Of a DNA stretch of 30,927 nucleotides, positions 30,317 through 30,927 are shown piece by piece. Position numbers and translations under genes: made by a program. This stretch comes from Actinomycetes bacterium. Lineage in GTDB: Bacteria; Actinomycetota; Actinomycetes; Mycobacteriales; Mycobacteriaceae. Numbering within the stretch: position 1 is the first letter of the stretch; each line of letters opens with the position of its first letter. The DNA lies in NCBI GenBank assembly GCA_023461275.1, contig JAEYMI010000078.1:1-30927 (forward strand), written 5' to 3'. The notes under the pieces were generated by a model. That model was not told the origin of the DNA. It made no database searches and was given only the letters and a program-made list of their open reading frames with translations.

Positions 30317-30904
30317 TCAGCTGTGCTTGCGTAGCAGGTAGATATCCATGATCCAGCCGACGCGTGCCCTCGCCTGCTCCCGCACCCGGGCGATCTCGTC
30401 GGCGACGTCGCCGACCCGTCCGCTGATCAGGATCTCGTCGTCGGTGCCGACGTAGGCGCCCCACCAGATCTCGTCGTCGGGGTCGGCGGTGTCCCGGAAG
30501 GCCAGCGCGCCGTCGAGCATGACGATCTGATTGGTGTCGACCCCGGCGGGCGTCGACGCGAGCCTTCGTCCGGTGGTGATGTGCACGGGTTCACCGATGC
30601 GGTGGGCGACGATGCGGTGCGCGGCGGTCAACGCGCTCGCGCTCGTCACGCCGGGGATCACCTCGATATCGAGGTCGAGGTCGGTGGCACCTGATGCTCG
30701 CCGATCGGTCAGGTCGTCGACGATACGCAGGGTGCTGTCGTAAAGCGCCGGGTCACCCCAGACCAGGAATGCGGCCACCCCTGCGTCCGGAACATGCTGT
30801 CGCAGAGCGGCTTCGATGGCATCGGCGCGGGCGGCGTGCCAGCGGCGAACCTCGGCGTCGTAGTCGTCGGGTCGACGGTCACGTGGCGGGGGTGGGCTAG
30901 ACAC
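30317..30904 (-). CDS. Precorrin-6A synthase (CobF), 5' end cut by contig edge
   Basis: About 195 residues of a SAM-dependent tetrapyrrole methylase are visible. They match CobF from its mid N-terminal region onward: DRRPDDYDAEVRRWHAARAD, FLVWGDPALYDSTLRI, VIPGVTSASALTAAHRI and GEPVHITTGRRL. CobF methylates C1 and removes the C20-derived acetyl unit in aerobic cobalamin synthesis. The family normally has about 55 more N-terminal residues, including the VIGIGAG-type start, and these lie beyond the window. The apparent GTG start at 30904 is therefore not real. Residues just before RDRRPDD look corrupted by the low-complexity edge. Confidence 0.9.
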   Translation of the reverse strand: MSSPPPPRDRRPDDYDAEVRRWHAARADAIEAALRQHVPDAGVAAFLVWGDPALYDSTLRIVDDLTDRRASGATDLDLDIEVIPGVTSASALTAAHRIVAHRIGEPVHITTGRRLASTPAGVDTNQIVMLDGALAFRDTADPDDEIWWGAYVGTDDEILISGRVGDVADEIARVREQARARVGWIMDIYLLRKHS

Positions 30905-30927
30905 CCCACCAAAAAAACCCCCCCCCA
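30905..30927. other. Homopolymer contig end
   Basis: The last bases contain runs of seven A and nine C within the expected cobF coding region. They do not encode the expected CobF residues, so they are probably sequencing or assembly noise at a contig terminus. Confidence 0.6.

Noticed and set aside
1..30927. Insertion sequence, integrase or prophage genes that would explain the accessory block
   Set aside because: No transposase, integrase or phage structural gene was recognised on either strand.

Overview
The window looks like one contig from a high-GC actinobacterium of the order Mycobacteriales, most likely Gordonia or a near relative (inference). The main evidence is gene order. The block fpg - SDR - pgi - short chorismate mutase - UvrD/PcrA helicase - M23 peptidase - sucC - sucD has the same order and relative strands that I recall for M. 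tuberculosis Rv0944-Rv0952. The chorismate mutase also matches the Rv0948c type closely.

Layout. Bases 1-2050 hold an ArsR-type metal sensor and a CDF cation exporter, bracketed by two copies of a composite repeat that contains a ~70-nt palindrome. Bases 2059-3695 (minus strand) hold a Nudix hydrolase, an RDD membrane protein and a protein built on a nine-residue VDLD repeat. Bases 3788-7592 hold sucCD (minus) with a strong terminator, and a divergent membrane-anchored M23/LytM peptidase; a consensus cAMP-receptor (Crp/GlxR) site lies between them. Bases 7737-18280 hold the pcrA helicase, an exported protein of unknown function, a polytopic membrane protein, chorismate mutase, pgi, a small acidic protein, a lipoprotein and an SDR.

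Bases 18281-28623 separate the SDR from its expected neighbour fpg and look like accessory DNA. They contain a DUF222/HNH nuclease gene preceded by three DnaA-box-like 9-mers. Next comes a four-gene minus-strand operon: ThDP enzyme, SRPBCC protein, KAS III-like enzyme, HisC-like aminotransferase. All three of its junctions are 4-nt ATGA/GTGA overlaps. Beside it lie a histidine kinase, a convergent OmpR-type regulator and a cytochrome P450. I read the operon plus P450 as an uncharacterised small-molecule pathway with a local two-component system. The KAS III-like enzyme has Asn where the catalytic His normally sits, so it may be an acyltransferase rather than a condensing enzyme. The product cannot be deduced from sequence.

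Bases 28628 to the end return to conserved genes: an Fpg/Nei glycosylase, a CysQ phosphatase, and a cobF gene cut by the contig end, where the last ~25 bases are homopolymer runs. No tRNA, rRNA, CRISPR array or transposase was seen.
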